Counted from the stretch's first letter, positions 1 through 9,302 are shown. The stretch is DNA of 64,000 nt from Pseudomonadales bacterium (GCA_024234735.1 JACKNV010000013.1:1-64000); one strand, 5' to 3'. Numbers and translations are program-made. Notes: generated from the sequence alone by a model not told the origin.

Positions 1-1
1 C

Positions 2-172
2 CTTAGCCACCGGGAAATAGCCGAGTTGCGCCAGACCAGCGAGCGGACTATCCGGGAGCAGGCCCGCTCGGTATACCGCAAGGGTGGTCTTCCCGGACGC
101 GCCGCACTGTCGGCTTTTTTCTGGAAGAGCTCCTACTGTCCTGGGAATGAAGTGGCGTTGAATCCACGATAG
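2..172 (+). CDS. LuxR-type HTH regulator, C-terminal end (partial, apparent frameshift)
   Basis: Reading from base 2 gives the end of a LuxR/FixJ-type DNA-binding domain: SHREIAELRQTSERTIREQA, then SVYRKGGLPGRAALSAFF, which is the recognition helix and the last helix of the fold. The rest of the gene lies outside the window. After AFF the frame runs into unrelated residues and stops at 170-172. The +1 frame from base 121 instead reads LEELLLSWE and stops at 148-150, which is the usual end for this family. The switch falls on the T6 run at 115-120, so one missing base would explain it. This is either a real mutation in the last ten codons or a homopolymer sequencing error. The DNA-binding helices are intact in either case. 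Confidence 0.72.
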   Translation, partial: LSHREIAELRQTSERTIREQARSVYRKGGLPGRAALSAFFWKSSYCPGNEVALNPR

Positions 173-483
173 TAAGACGGGGCTTCCTCCTGGTCCCGTA
201 CAGCGCGCTGTTTACCCGCTTACGGCACACCCCGCCAGGCCCGATCCGGCGATGCCGGCTTCGACTGCGCGAGAGCCCTCTATCTAATTGATATCTAATA
301 AAAAACCATAGCTCGGAAACAGTGTGGATGTCGCTCTGGCTCGATCCGGCATTTGCCCTATTTGGAGCTTTCAGGTGTTCATGGGACACATGACGGATGG
401 TGCGGGGTAACCATTGCGTCCGACAATATCGACAGGATTGGGAGTATCGAACCATCTAACTGGTCCATGAAGGACGTAACGTT
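173..483. other. Intergenic stretch, no gene recognised
   Basis: About 310 bases separate the LuxR-type remnant from the cytochrome gene. The short open frames on both strands have no recognisable protein character. The part around 280-310 is AT-rich and could hold a promoter for the cytochrome gene. A GGA just upstream of the ATG at 484 is the only ribosome-binding-site candidate. I see no clear hairpin or repeat. Confidence 0.4.
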
Positions 484-1134
484 ATGTATACCCCTAAGGC
501 AGTGCTTGCAACTGTACTGGCAATTATCGCGGGAGCCCCCGCGCTTTCCCTGGCACAAAATTCCTTGATGGACCAGGCTCGCGCACTATTTGAGCCGATC
601 CCCGAAGCGCCCACCTCCATGGAGGGCGTACCGATGACACCACAACTGGTTGCCCTGGGTAAAGCGGGACTCAAGCTCTTTATAGACAGGGGCTGTGCCG
701 CCTGCCACACAGGCGTAAATGTTGGCGGCGGAATGTATGCACCCTTTGGGGTGGTGGAGAAACCGGGCGCAGACTTTTTGCCGCCAGTAGATAAAGGCCG
801 TTTTCAGGTAACCAGTACAACTAGCGACGAGTACGTTTTCAAGGTGCCCACCCTGCGCAATATCGAGCTGACACCGCCGTACTTTCACTCGGGAAAATCC
901 TGGGACCTCAAGCAGGCTATTGCCGTCATGGCCACCAGTCAACTGGGCCAGGAGCTTAGTGACGAAGAGGTTGGCAGTATCGAGGCCTTCCTGCTTGCGC
1001 TGACGGGTGAGCAGCCCCAGATTACCTACCCGATCTTACCGCCCGGTACGGTGGACACACCTCGTCCCCAGTTTTTACGCGATGGCGGACTCTCAGGACC
1101 GATCGCAGAGTTCGCCGATAACCACTCAGCTTAA
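484..1134 (+). CDS. Cytochrome c peroxidase-like protein lacking the first haem domain
   Basis: The protein is periplasmic, 216 aa, with a signal peptide ending near residue 24 (LSLAQ). Residues 31-60 match the start of a bacterial di-haem cytochrome c peroxidase (ARALFEPIPEAP, then TPQLVALGK). Residue 61 onward matches the second haem domain (AGLKLFIDRGCAACH, with CxxCH at 71-75; later DEYVFKVPTLRNIELTPPYF and Met149 as the likely distal ligand). About 130 residues that normally hold the first CxxCH are missing between K60 and A61, with no frame break. Full enzymes of this family are roughly 320-350 aa and use the lost domain as the peroxidatic site. The product is therefore probably a mono-haem electron-transfer protein or is non-functional. 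The next gene starts within a few bases. Confidence 0.85.
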   Translation: MYTPKAVLATVLAIIAGAPALSLAQNSLMDQARALFEPIPEAPTSMEGVPMTPQLVALGKAGLKLFIDRGCAACHTGVNVGGGMYAPFGVVEKPGADFLPPVDKGRFQVTSTTSDEYVFKVPTLRNIELTPPYFHSGKSWDLKQAIAVMATSQLGQELSDEEVGSIEAFLLALTGEQPQITYPILPPGTVDTPRPQFLRDGGLSGPIAEFADNHSA

Positions 1135-1148
1135 TGCCAGGAGATACA

Positions 1149-1595
1149 ATGGATATGGAAAAAGTGACCAGATATGGCAGCGCCGCGATGATGTTAGCGC
1201 TGTTATCTCAACCGCTGTGCGCCCAGGAAACCAGCCGGGTCCAGAATGAAACAGCAAATCAGCGGCAAACCATGGCGCAAGCGCAGGACCGGGACCGCAT
1301 CTACGGTTCCGAGCTTATGACTCAGCAGGAACCTAATGAATACCAGAATCAAATGCGACAACTGAATACGGAGCAGGAACGGGCACAGCTTCGGGCTCAG
1401 CACCACGAGCAAATGAACCAACGTGCCAAAGCACAAGGTATGACCCTCCCCGATGATATGCCCGCCAACCGAGGAGCATACGGAAATGGTACAGGGCAGG
1501 GCGTGGGGCAAAGCCAGGGTAAAGGGAGGGGGCCAGGCGGTCAGCCGATGGGGACGGCTAAAGGCGCCCAGGGCGGCAACAAAAGCGGCAACTGA
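1149..1595 (+). CDS. Small secreted Gln/Gly-rich hypothetical protein
   Basis: I chose the ATG at 1149 because CAGGAG lies 5-7 bases upstream. An earlier in-frame ATG at 1134 overlaps the upstream stop and has no such site. The product is 148 aa with a signal peptide (MMLALLSQPLCAQ). A charged helical segment follows (RIYGSELMTQQEPNEYQNQM, then LRAQHHEQMNQRAKAQGMTL), which resembles a motif found in small periplasmic proteins of Gram-negative bacteria. The tail is low-complexity and Gly/Gln/Lys-rich. It is probably co-transcribed with the truncated cytochrome gene. Function is unknown. Confidence 0.7.
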   Translation: MDMEKVTRYGSAAMMLALLSQPLCAQETSRVQNETANQRQTMAQAQDRDRIYGSELMTQQEPNEYQNQMRQLNTEQERAQLRAQHHEQMNQRAKAQGMTLPDDMPANRGAYGNGTGQGVGQSQGKGRGPGGQPMGTAKGAQGGNKSGN

Positions 1596-1715
1596 GGCGG
1601 CCGATACCGAAGGTCATGCAGCGTGTCATAGTCCAGTGCGTCGGCACCGTGGCGTTCAATTTAAGGCGGATACAAGTGAGTAAATGGCCATCCATACGCG
1701 CCCGGTTAATGGCCG

Positions 1716-2825
1716 TCAGCGGGATACCTCCGCAAAGCAATTACCGGGGTCGACGTCGATCAGGCTGTCTCCTGCCAGCGCTCCCAGCAGCAGGCGCCCT
1801 CGCCAGGCGATGCCATTTGCCGGCGGCGCACTCTCGGGCAGCAGGATCTGACAGCGCGCTCGGCCGTCCTTGTGGAGCAACAACACGCTGCCCGTTCCGT
1901 ACTGCACCTGCAGCATGGCCTGTTGCCAACTGTGCGGCAAACTGGCTACCAGTCGGGCGAGACGGGGGTGCTGCAGCAGCCAGTCCTCCAGCAGGGCGCT
2001 GCGAGGCGCCGCCAGGGAAACCCACAGGTTGCCCCGGGGGCCAACAAAGATATCGTCCGGAATGCCCGGCAGTCCGTCGGCAAACACCGACAAATCCCCG
2101 CTGCCCAGGTCATAGCGCAGCACCCGGTAGCGGGCGGTTTCCACCACCAGCAATGCCTCGCCATCCGCGCTGAAACTCATGCCGCTTGGCAGCGCCAGGC
2201 CGGCGGCGAGCAGGCGCACCTCGCCGCTGTGCTGATCGCGCATCAGCAGCTGGCCGGAGGGTGCGGCGTCCAGGAAATTCCACAACATGTAGGGTGCCTG
2301 CTCTCCCTGCAACACCGGCGTGAGCGAGGTACTGCCCACAGTGAAGAACACATCGCCGGATGGGGCAACCAGCACGTCCTCCGGAAAGGTGACGTCTCCC
2401 GCCGCGCCGGCAGTCAACCGAAAAGGAGCGGACCCCGGCTCGATACGCTGAAACCCGAGGGGAAAGGTTGCCGACCAGAGCGCCTCACCCGCTGCCGCCA
2501 GGCCGATACTGAAGCCACCCAGGTCGCGACTGCGCCGCACGCTCGCAATCGCACCATCCTGTCCCGGCGCGACTGAATACAGGCCGGTGTCCTCGGAGCC
2601 TACCCACAGGCCGCCGTCCGGTCCCGCTGCCAGTGCCTCCGGGACAGGGATCCCGACGGGCCACTGGACCACCACGGCGTCACCGACCAGACGCTCCGCC
2701 TCAAGGGGAGCAGCGACCTGCACCACCCCCGCCGCAAACGGCTGCGCGCCATACTCCGGCAATAACAGGATCGCAGCCACGAGCACCACCAACAGCGTCA
2801 GCCCGACGACCCGCGCGCGTTTCAT
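1716..2825 (-). CDS. Strictosidine synthase/SMP-30-like beta-propeller protein
   Basis: The product is 369 aa with one N-terminal membrane segment (residues 6-22), so the rest probably lies in the periplasm. The central part has the hallmark of strictosidine-synthase-like and gluconolactonase-like six-bladed propellers: SGMSFSADGEALLVVETARY, then RVLRYDLGSGDLSVFADGLPG and IPDDIFVGPRGNLWVS. Members are often Ca-dependent lactonases or esterases, but the substrate here cannot be read from sequence. Its ATG overlaps the TGA of the upstream desaturase gene (ATGA at 2822-2825), which implies translational coupling. It is the last gene of the leftward TonB receptor set. Confidence 0.85.
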   Translation of the reverse strand: MKRARVVGLTLLVVLVAAILLLPEYGAQPFAAGVVQVAAPLEAERLVGDAVVVQWPVGIPVPEALAAGPDGGLWVGSEDTGLYSVAPGQDGAIASVRRSRDLGGFSIGLAAAGEALWSATFPLGFQRIEPGSAPFRLTAGAAGDVTFPEDVLVAPSGDVFFTVGSTSLTPVLQGEQAPYMLWNFLDAAPSGQLLMRDQHSGEVRLLAAGLALPSGMSFSADGEALLVVETARYRVLRYDLGSGDLSVFADGLPGIPDDIFVGPRGNLWVSLAAPRSALLEDWLLQHPRLARLVASLPHSWQQAMLQVQYGTGSVLLLHKDGRARCQILLPESAPPANGIAWRGRLLLGALAGDSLIDVDPGNCFAEVSR

Positions 2826-3727
2826 ACCCGCACTGACTGGGGTTCGATACTTCCCTGCGCCTGCATCTGGCGAGTGGTGAGGCCTTCACCGTCTGGCGCC
2901 CAGCCCGGTGGCATGAACAGGTATCCGAGCCACGCCCTGATTCCCGATGCCTTCTTCAGGTCGCGAAACAGATCGCCCCAGCTGGAGAAACTGACGATCA
3001 GCGGATTGTGGGAGTCCACCGGGTGCAGAATGCCGAACTTCGGCTTCTCCTTCTCCTCTGCAAACGTGCCAAAAAGTCTGTCCCAGATGATAAACGTGCC
3101 GCTGTAATTCTTGTCCAGGTACTGCAGGTTACAGGCGTGGTGCACCCGGTGATGGGAGGGTGTTACAAACAGCCACTCGAAAGCGGCGGGCAGCTTGCCG
3201 ATGCGTTGGGTATGGGGCCAGAACATGTAGATCAGGTTCAACTCCACCGCTATCAGCACAACAATGGGATCGAAACCCAGGAGCGCGATGGGAACGTAAA
3301 ACCACGGCTCGAACACCGCTTCGAACAGCGACTGCCGGAATGCGGTGGCGCCCAGGTTGTAGTGCTGACTGCTGTGATGCACGCTGTGCGCCGCCCAGCC
3401 CAGACGCACTTCGTGCACGATTCGATGATGCCAGTAGAAAACGAAATCGACCACCAGGTAACACAGAATAATGCTCCACCAGTTGGTCTCGATATCGAAC
3501 AGGGCAAACTGGTGTGCGAACACCAGCGCCACGATATAGATGCCGCGCATGAGTACCTGGACCAGCAGGTACATCCCGCCCGTGGTCAGGCTGCAGAGCG
3601 TGTCCTTCAAGGAGTAGAACTTTTCCCGGCTGCGCCACTCGAGGCCCAGTTCGATGAGCACGAGCACTGCGTAGAGCAGCAGCGACATGCTGGAAATGCC
3701 AACCAGTGTCTCGTTCCAGTCAGCCAT
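2822..3727 (-). CDS. Sterol desaturase/fatty acid hydroxylase family membrane protein
   Basis: This 301-aa protein has several hydrophobic segments and the histidine clusters of the FA_hydroxylase family: HHRIVHE, HSVHH and HHRVHH. These ligate a di-iron centre that hydroxylates or desaturates lipids at the inner membrane. The start has a perfect ribosome-binding site (AAGGAGGT) 5-6 bases upstream. It lies 23 bases downstream of the TonB receptor gene and overlaps the next gene by four bases. The three genes therefore look like one transcript. The substrate (sterol, fatty acid or carotenoid) is unknown. Confidence 0.88.
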   Translation of the reverse strand: MADWNETLVGISSMSLLLYAVLVLIELGLEWRSREKFYSLKDTLCSLTTGGMYLLVQVLMRGIYIVALVFAHQFALFDIETNWWSIILCYLVVDFVFYWHHRIVHEVRLGWAAHSVHHSSQHYNLGATAFRQSLFEAVFEPWFYVPIALLGFDPIVVLIAVELNLIYMFWPHTQRIGKLPAAFEWLFVTPSHHRVHHACNLQYLDKNYSGTFIIWDRLFGTFAEEKEKPKFGILHPVDSHNPLIVSFSSWGDLFRDLKKASGIRAWLGYLFMPPGWAPDGEGLTTRQMQAQGSIEPQSVRV

Positions 3728-3750
3728 GGCCTACCTCCTTCGATCCTGCT

Positions 3751-6120
3751 CTAGAAACTCATCTGCCATTGCACGCCCCAGGTGGCGGGCTTGCCGCGAG
3801 TGCGATACCAGAAGTCATTGGATATGCCGGCGCTGGTGTAATAATTTTCATCGCTGAAATTGCTCGCAATCAGCAACAGCGACCAGCTGCCGTCGCTGGC
3901 GCTGACGCCGGCACGCCCGTTCCACACGTGGTAGCCATCGATGTAGTACAACTCGGTATCGTCCAGCCCACCGTAGTACTCGTCGCTGTAGTTGAAATCG
4001 ACACCGAAGGTGGCATCCAGCGATTCGGTCAGCGGATGCTGGTAGTTGAGCGTCGCGTTGAATTGCCAGTCCGGCGTCTGGGCGAGCTCTGCCCCGGAGT
4101 AATCCTGGTACTGTCCCTGGGAATTGTAGCCGTCGAACTCGTTGACTTCGGAATCCAGCCAGGCGACCCCGGCGCTGACATACAGCGACGCGTTAAGCTG
4201 CCACTCCAGTTCCGCCTCCGCGCCCTGAACGGTGGATTTCGGCACATTGACGATCTGGGTGAGCGAGCCGAATACCTCGTCCGGGACGAAGCCCAGCACC
4301 TGCTTGTCGTGGTAATCGTAGTAAAAGTACGCGGTGCGCAGCCGCACGGATCCATCCGCAAGAGTCGCCTTCAGGCCCAGTTCGTAGGCATCCAGGGTTT
4401 CCTCGTCGTAGGGAGCGAGCTGTCCCCAGGCGGAGGCGGCAGCGCCGTTGAAACCTCCCGACTTGAACCCGCGATTGAAGGTCAGGTAGGCCAGCGCATC
4501 GTCCGCGACCTGCCAGTTGAGACCCAGCAGTCCCGAAAAGTTATCGTAGTCCTTGTGGTCGCTGAACCTGGCGGAGGCACCGGCGTAGGCTGTCGTCTCC
4601 CCCGTATCGGGGTCCACCACGTAGGACGCTTCCGCCGGATTGATGGTGACGCAACTACCCTGGGAGAGATCGCTGGAGCTGAGATAGAAGTGGTCGGCAA
4701 ACCCAGGGATGGGACCCTGGTCATAATCGGCGTAAAGATAGGACAGGCCGCCGTCGACGTCGTAACTGCAGGAACTGAAATCGAATTCCTCCCAGGTGTA
4801 ACGCAGCCCCGCGGTCAGGGTGAGTTCCTGGGTCAGTTCCAGTTCGCCCTGGGCGAATGCCGCAGCGGATTTGTTTTGCTGCTTGTAACGGGTGTCCACG
4901 TTACCGAACATGCCAAGATAGATGGTGGACTCGGCGCCCGGCGCCTGCCAGTTTTCGTCCACCGTGTCATCGGCAAAATACAGACCGCCGAGCAGGGAAA
5001 ACGGCCCCTCCCATTGCGATGCCAGGCGAAACTCCTGGCTGTAATCCGTGATTTTGGTATCGGAAATGGCCTCCAGATTCTGGATATAGGATCCGTCCCA
5101 GTCATTGGTTTCATCGCGCTTGAACTGATTGAACGCCGTGATGGAAGTCAACTGCAGCGAGGACAGGTCCCAGTTCACGATGACGGACATCGTGCTGCCC
5201 CGGTTGTCGCGCTGCGGCGTGAGGGTAGCACTCCAGTCGGCGCTACGGTTGTCACCCTGGTCAGGGCGGGTATCGACAGGCGGTGGCGGAAAAAAGGGCG
5301 CGAGATCCGGCACCAGCGGAACGTAGGTGAAGTACTGCGGCGCCAGGTTGTCCGAGCTGTCCTTGTAGCCGCTGAGCTTGAACAGGAAATCGAGGCTGTC
5401 GCTGGCTTCCCAGGCCAGCATCAGTCGCCCGGCCCACACGTCCTGGGCGCCCAGTTTGTCACCGGGGCGCGAGCTGCTTTTCTGCCAGCCATCGTCGGAC
5501 TGCCGGGTATAGCCAGCCAGCCGCCCGTTGAGGGAGTCGGCGAGCGCGCCGGTAACATGCCCCTCGACGACCGCGGTGCCCCAGTTGTCGTAACCCAGCA
5601 GCAGGCTGGCACCGGCCTCGGCCTCGGGCCTGCGGTTGATCAGGTTGATGGCGCCGCCTGTGGTATTGCGCCCGTAGAGCGTGCCCTGGGGACCTTTCAG
5701 TATCTCCACCCGATCCAGGTCATACTGTGGCCCCCGCGTCATGGTCGGGTACGGCAGACTGACCTCGTCCTCGTAAATCCCCACGGTGGCAACGCTGTTG
5801 GCGCTGTAATCGTCGAAGCCCACACCGCGGATAGTGTAGACCGGCACACCGGTGATGCCGGTATCGGTCAGGGTGACGCCCGGCGTCATCAGCGCCAGGT
5901 CGCCCACATCCTCGAAACCCCGCTGGCGCAAGTCATCGCCGGTGAATGCGCTGATTGCAATCGCCACGTCATCCGCGCTCTGCGCCCGGCGCTGGGCCGT
6001 GACCATAACTTCCTCCAGTGAAACGGCGCTGTCGGCAGCGACGGCATCACCAGCGACGATGCCACCGGTAACCATAGCGAGGGTGATGCCCACCAGGGCA
6101 CGTGAGTGAATCGGGTGCAT
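3751..6120 (-). CDS. TonB-dependent outer-membrane receptor
   Basis: The product is 789 aa with a signal peptide (cleaved near AVAADS), a TonB-box-like start (LEEVMVTAQRR), a plug domain (TPGVTLTDTGITGVPVYTIR; RVEILKGPQGTLYGRNTTGG) and a long beta-barrel. It ends in the usual aromatic residue (QMSF). It resembles the iron-complex receptor class widely used by marine gammaproteobacteria for large hydrophobic or organic ligands. TAGGAGAG precedes the ATG. An AraC-type regulator lies upstream on the same strand and a lipid hydroxylase lies downstream, which suggests import or sensing of a lipid-like substrate. That link is inference. Confidence 0.93.
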   Translation of the reverse strand: MHPIHSRALVGITLAMVTGGIVAGDAVAADSAVSLEEVMVTAQRRAQSADDVAIAISAFTGDDLRQRGFEDVGDLALMTPGVTLTDTGITGVPVYTIRGVGFDDYSANSVATVGIYEDEVSLPYPTMTRGPQYDLDRVEILKGPQGTLYGRNTTGGAINLINRRPEAEAGASLLLGYDNWGTAVVEGHVTGALADSLNGRLAGYTRQSDDGWQKSSSRPGDKLGAQDVWAGRLMLAWEASDSLDFLFKLSGYKDSSDNLAPQYFTYVPLVPDLAPFFPPPPVDTRPDQGDNRSADWSATLTPQRDNRGSTMSVIVNWDLSSLQLTSITAFNQFKRDETNDWDGSYIQNLEAISDTKITDYSQEFRLASQWEGPFSLLGGLYFADDTVDENWQAPGAESTIYLGMFGNVDTRYKQQNKSAAAFAQGELELTQELTLTAGLRYTWEEFDFSSCSYDVDGGLSYLYADYDQGPIPGFADHFYLSSSDLSQGSCVTINPAEASYVVDPDTGETTAYAGASARFSDHKDYDNFSGLLGLNWQVADDALAYLTFNRGFKSGGFNGAAASAWGQLAPYDEETLDAYELGLKATLADGSVRLRTAYFYYDYHDKQVLGFVPDEVFGSLTQIVNVPKSTVQGAEAELEWQLNASLYVSAGVAWLDSEVNEFDGYNSQGQYQDYSGAELAQTPDWQFNATLNYQHPLTESLDATFGVDFNYSDEYYGGLDDTELYYIDGYHVWNGRAGVSASDGSWSLLLIASNFSDENYYTSAGISNDFWYRTRGKPATWGVQWQMSF

Positions 6121-6270
6121 GGAACTCTCCTAGAGCGGCCGGGTACGGTGCCCACCGCGATGTTATTTGAAGTCTGGACGTATCAACCGATCAGCCGGAA
6201 TCGGCGAACGCAGGGGCAGGGTAACAATGAAGAAATAGCTGGCAGGAGAGCAAAGTACGTCAAAGAAGGG

Positions 6271-7347
6271 TCATTTTGCGCCACGCTTTGCGGACACTAA
6301 CCCCTTGCGGTGCGGCAGGGCCTGCAGCGAGGCACGGAACTCGCTGGGGGTGACGCCCTGCCACTGGCGGAAAGCGCGGCGGAAGTTCGGCGTATCGCTG
6401 TACCCCACCGCCAACGCGACGTCACCGATGGTCAGCGCCGGGTTGCGCAGCAGTTCCATCGCCACGGCATTGCAGGCGTCCGAGCGCAACTCGGAAAAGG
6501 TGGTGCCGTAGCGCCGCAGCGCGCGCTGCAGGCTGCGGGTGCTCATGCCCAGCGCTTCGGCCAGTTGACCGGCAGTGCGAACGTGGGACAGGTGTCGCGC
6601 GAGCAGTGCCTGGCACTCCTGCAGCAGGCTGGTGTGACTTCTTATCTCGCGCAGGAAGCTCTCGCACAGGCTGCGCATCTGCTGAAACGTGAACTCGTTG
6701 GCCAGGGGCGGCCGGATGTGTAGCAATCGGGCAGGCAACAGCAGTTCCGAATGGCTGGCGCCGAAACGCAGCGTGCGGGTATTGAGCGCCGCGCGATAGA
6801 TATCCCCGCTGCCCGGATCGGGGTAGCGGAAGCGAGCCTCCGCCAGCGGGGGCGGCCTGGTCTCCCCCGCCGGAAATCCAGCGGTCAGTGTCGCCAGGTA
6901 GCTGGCAACGGTGGCGAAGAAATCCTCGGTTATGTACTGCTCCAGGGCGGGACTGAGCGCTGGCAGCACAAGCCGCAGCAACAGACCGCCCTCATGCGGG
7001 TGGACTTCCAGGTGTCCCACCAGGCCGCTGCTGGGAGACAACTGGGCACCGGCCCGTACGGCGTCTGCAACGCTGGGCGCGACCAGCATCGCAAGCCCCA
7101 GGGCGCCGATTTCCTCGAGCCGCGCACGGCTGCCCGTGGACATGCCCAGTGCCGGCTGGTCCGCAAGCGAGATCAGGTTCTGTAACATCTGGAAGCGCTG
7201 GGCGGTATTCATCCGCGAGCCGTCATCGAAAAAGCGCTCGGGCTCCAGGCCGGTATCCCTCAACAGGCTCGCCAGCGGGATACCGTGATCTTGCGCCCAG
7301 TGCACAACGGGCATGAACACCGCTGTATGGCTGTCGTAATGTTGCAC
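6271..7347 (-). CDS. AraC family transcriptional regulator
   Basis: The 358-aa product has an N-terminal ligand-binding domain of the Arabinose_bd (PF12625) type, around residues 20-210. A C-terminal double helix-turn-helix covers about 245-345 (AEALGMSTRSLQRALRRYG; IGDVALAVGYSDTPNFRRAF; RQWQGVTPSEFR). Regulators of this shape often control catabolic or lipid-uptake genes next to them. The start codon appears to be GTG at 7345-7347. It lies 150 bases upstream of the TonB receptor gene on the same strand and is the obvious candidate regulator of the receptor-hydroxylase-propeller set. Confidence 0.92.
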   Translation of the reverse strand: MQHYDSHTAVFMPVVHWAQDHGIPLASLLRDTGLEPERFFDDGSRMNTAQRFQMLQNLISLADQPALGMSTGSRARLEEIGALGLAMLVAPSVADAVRAGAQLSPSSGLVGHLEVHPHEGGLLLRLVLPALSPALEQYITEDFFATVASYLATLTAGFPAGETRPPPLAEARFRYPDPGSGDIYRAALNTRTLRFGASHSELLLPARLLHIRPPLANEFTFQQMRSLCESFLREIRSHTSLLQECQALLARHLSHVRTAGQLAEALGMSTRSLQRALRRYGTTFSELRSDACNAVAMELLRNPALTIGDVALAVGYSDTPNFRRAFRQWQGVTPSEFRASLQALPHRKGLVSAKRGAK

Positions 7348-7493
7348 GATCGCTGGTCCGCCCGTCCTTGCAAAACGCTATCCGCGCCAAGCTGCGAACA
7401 TGCCTGCAGCGCCGCCTGATTGCAAGTCACCCCACCCGCGCTGGACTGGCTCGCAATCAGCGACCCACGAAAACACCGGCGTCGACGGATTTG

Positions 7494-9302
7494 TCAGAGA
7501 TAGGAAAAACCGGTCTCGGAAATACTCATCAGGGTTTCCGCCCCCGCCAGCGACGCAGCCTTGTGCATCGTGGTGCGCGGCAGTATGCGAGCAAAGTAAA
7601 ACGCCGCGGTATCCAGTTTTGCGCGATAAAAGCCATCCGGGTCCGCACCTGCCTCAGTTCGCTTCTGCTGCGCGATCACCGCCGCGCGCGCCCAAAGATA
7701 GGCCAGCACCGTGTAACCGCCGTACATCAGGTAGTCCACCGCAGCGGCACCGATTTCATCCGGGTCCTGGGCGGCCTTTGCGGCAATCAGCTCGGACATC
7801 TCCTGCCATCCACTTATGGCCCGCTCGAGCCCCTCTATCATCCTGCGCATTTGGGGCGCATGGTCGGCATGGCAAAACACGCTTACTTCTTCCACAAACA
7901 GGGCCAGTAGCCGGCCGTCGCCAGCCAGCACCTTGCGGTAGAGTAAATCCAGGGCCTGGATACCGGTGGTTCCCTCGTACAAAGTGGCGGCGCGCGCATC
8001 ACGATAGTTCTGCTCCACACCCGTCTCGGTGATATAGCCGTGACCGCCAAAACACTGGATAGCATGGCTGGCGCTTTCCAGGCCAATTTCGGTCAGAAAG
8101 GCCTTTGCAATGGGCGTAAGAAGCGCCAGCATGTCGCTTGCATGCCGGCGCTCCTGCGAGCTTGTACCCCTGGTCGCGGTGTCGGAATACCGGGCAAGCA
8201 TGACAATCAGCATCCGTCCGCCCTCGCTGAAGGACTTCTGGGTGAGCAACATACGGCGAACGTCGGGGTGCACAATTATCGGATCGGCCTCGCCTGCTGG
8301 ATTCACCGGCCCCTTCAGGGAGCGCATTTGCAGCCGCTCGCGAGCATACCGTTGCGATTGCTGCAGCCCTGCTTCCGCGTGTGCCACGCCCTGCACCGCG
8401 GCGCCCAGCCGCATCGCATTCATGAAGGTGAACATACAGTGCAGGCCGCGATTGACTTCTCCCAGCAGATATCCCGTTGCCGCCTCGAACCTCATCTCGC
8501 AGGTCGGGGAACCGTGCATACCCATCTTGGTCTCCAGTGAGCCACAGTCCACGTGATTGCGGCAGGTACTGACACTGCCGTCCGTCGACAGCTGGAACTT
8601 GGGGACGAGAAACAGCGACACCCCTTTACTCCCCGGCGGCGAACCAGGTATTCGGGCCAACACGAAGTGGACGATATTCTCGCAGTAATCATGTTCGCCA
8701 CCACTGGTGAATATCTTGGTTCCGGCAATCCGGTAACTGCCATCGTCGCGGGGCTCGGCCCTGGTGCGGACCATGCCCAGGTCGGAGCCACAGTGCGGCT
8801 CGGTCAACCCCATGGCGGAAGTCCAGGTGCCAGCCACGAATTTTTCCAGGAACAGGCCGCGCTGCTCTTCGGTACCGTGGTGCTTAACGGTCTCAACCGC
8901 GCCGTGACTGACCTTGACCCCTGCAGCCCAGCTGACATTGGCCGTGACAAACAATTCGAAAACAATGGTGCCAAGAGACTCCGGTAACCCCTGCCCTCCC
9001 CACGACACATCGGAATTCAGCCCATTCCAGCCGTTGCCGATGTATTGCTGGTAGGCCTCCCTGAAGCCCGGCGGCGTGGTCACCGAACCATCGGCATGCC
9101 GCACACAACCGAGACTGTCCCCTCGGGCATTCAAGGGACTCAGGATTTCTTCGGCGAACTTTGCGCCCTCGTTCAGTATCTGCTGGAACAGCTGCCGATC
9201 GAGGTCGGAGCAATCGGGCAGCCCGGCGTAATGCGCCTCATAATCCAGCAGCTCGAAGGCAATGAACTCGATATCACGCAACGGGGCCTTATAGGGGTAC
9301 AC
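7494..9302 (-). CDS. Acyl-CoA dehydrogenase, large type with extra C-terminal domain
   Basis: The protein is 602 aa, longer than the usual 380-aa acyl-CoA dehydrogenase. It resembles the DmdC-like class with a DH3-like C-terminal extension. Visible signatures are AMGLTEPHCGSDLGMVRT in the FAD/substrate domain, CFGGHGYITETGVEQ and RDARAATLYEGTTGIQALDL, where the Glu of YEGTTG is the likely catalytic base. It would oxidise an acyl-CoA thioester at the alpha-beta bond with transfer to ETF. The start is GTG, with GGGAG 7-8 bases upstream. It follows the enoyl-CoA hydratase gene by 45 bases, so the two genes form a beta-oxidation pair. Confidence 0.93.
   Translation of the reverse strand: MYPYKAPLRDIEFIAFELLDYEAHYAGLPDCSDLDRQLFQQILNEGAKFAEEILSPLNARGDSLGCVRHADGSVTTPPGFREAYQQYIGNGWNGLNSDVSWGGQGLPESLGTIVFELFVTANVSWAAGVKVSHGAVETVKHHGTEEQRGLFLEKFVAGTWTSAMGLTEPHCGSDLGMVRTRAEPRDDGSYRIAGTKIFTSGGEHDYCENIVHFVLARIPGSPPGSKGVSLFLVPKFQLSTDGSVSTCRNHVDCGSLETKMGMHGSPTCEMRFEAATGYLLGEVNRGLHCMFTFMNAMRLGAAVQGVAHAEAGLQQSQRYARERLQMRSLKGPVNPAGEADPIIVHPDVRRMLLTQKSFSEGGRMLIVMLARYSDTATRGTSSQERRHASDMLALLTPIAKAFLTEIGLESASHAIQCFGGHGYITETGVEQNYRDARAATLYEGTTGIQALDLLYRKVLAGDGRLLALFVEEVSVFCHADHAPQMRRMIEGLERAISGWQEMSELIAAKAAQDPDEIGAAAVDYLMYGGYTVLAYLWARAAVIAQQKRTEAGADPDGFYRAKLDTAAFYFARILPRTTMHKAASLAGAETLMSISETGFSYL

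Noticed and set aside
3706..6021. Long open frame antisense to the TonB receptor gene
   Set aside because: It mirrors the receptor gene in a GC-rich genome, and its protein has repetitive, unfamiliar composition with no domain pattern. The receptor on the other strand is unmistakable.
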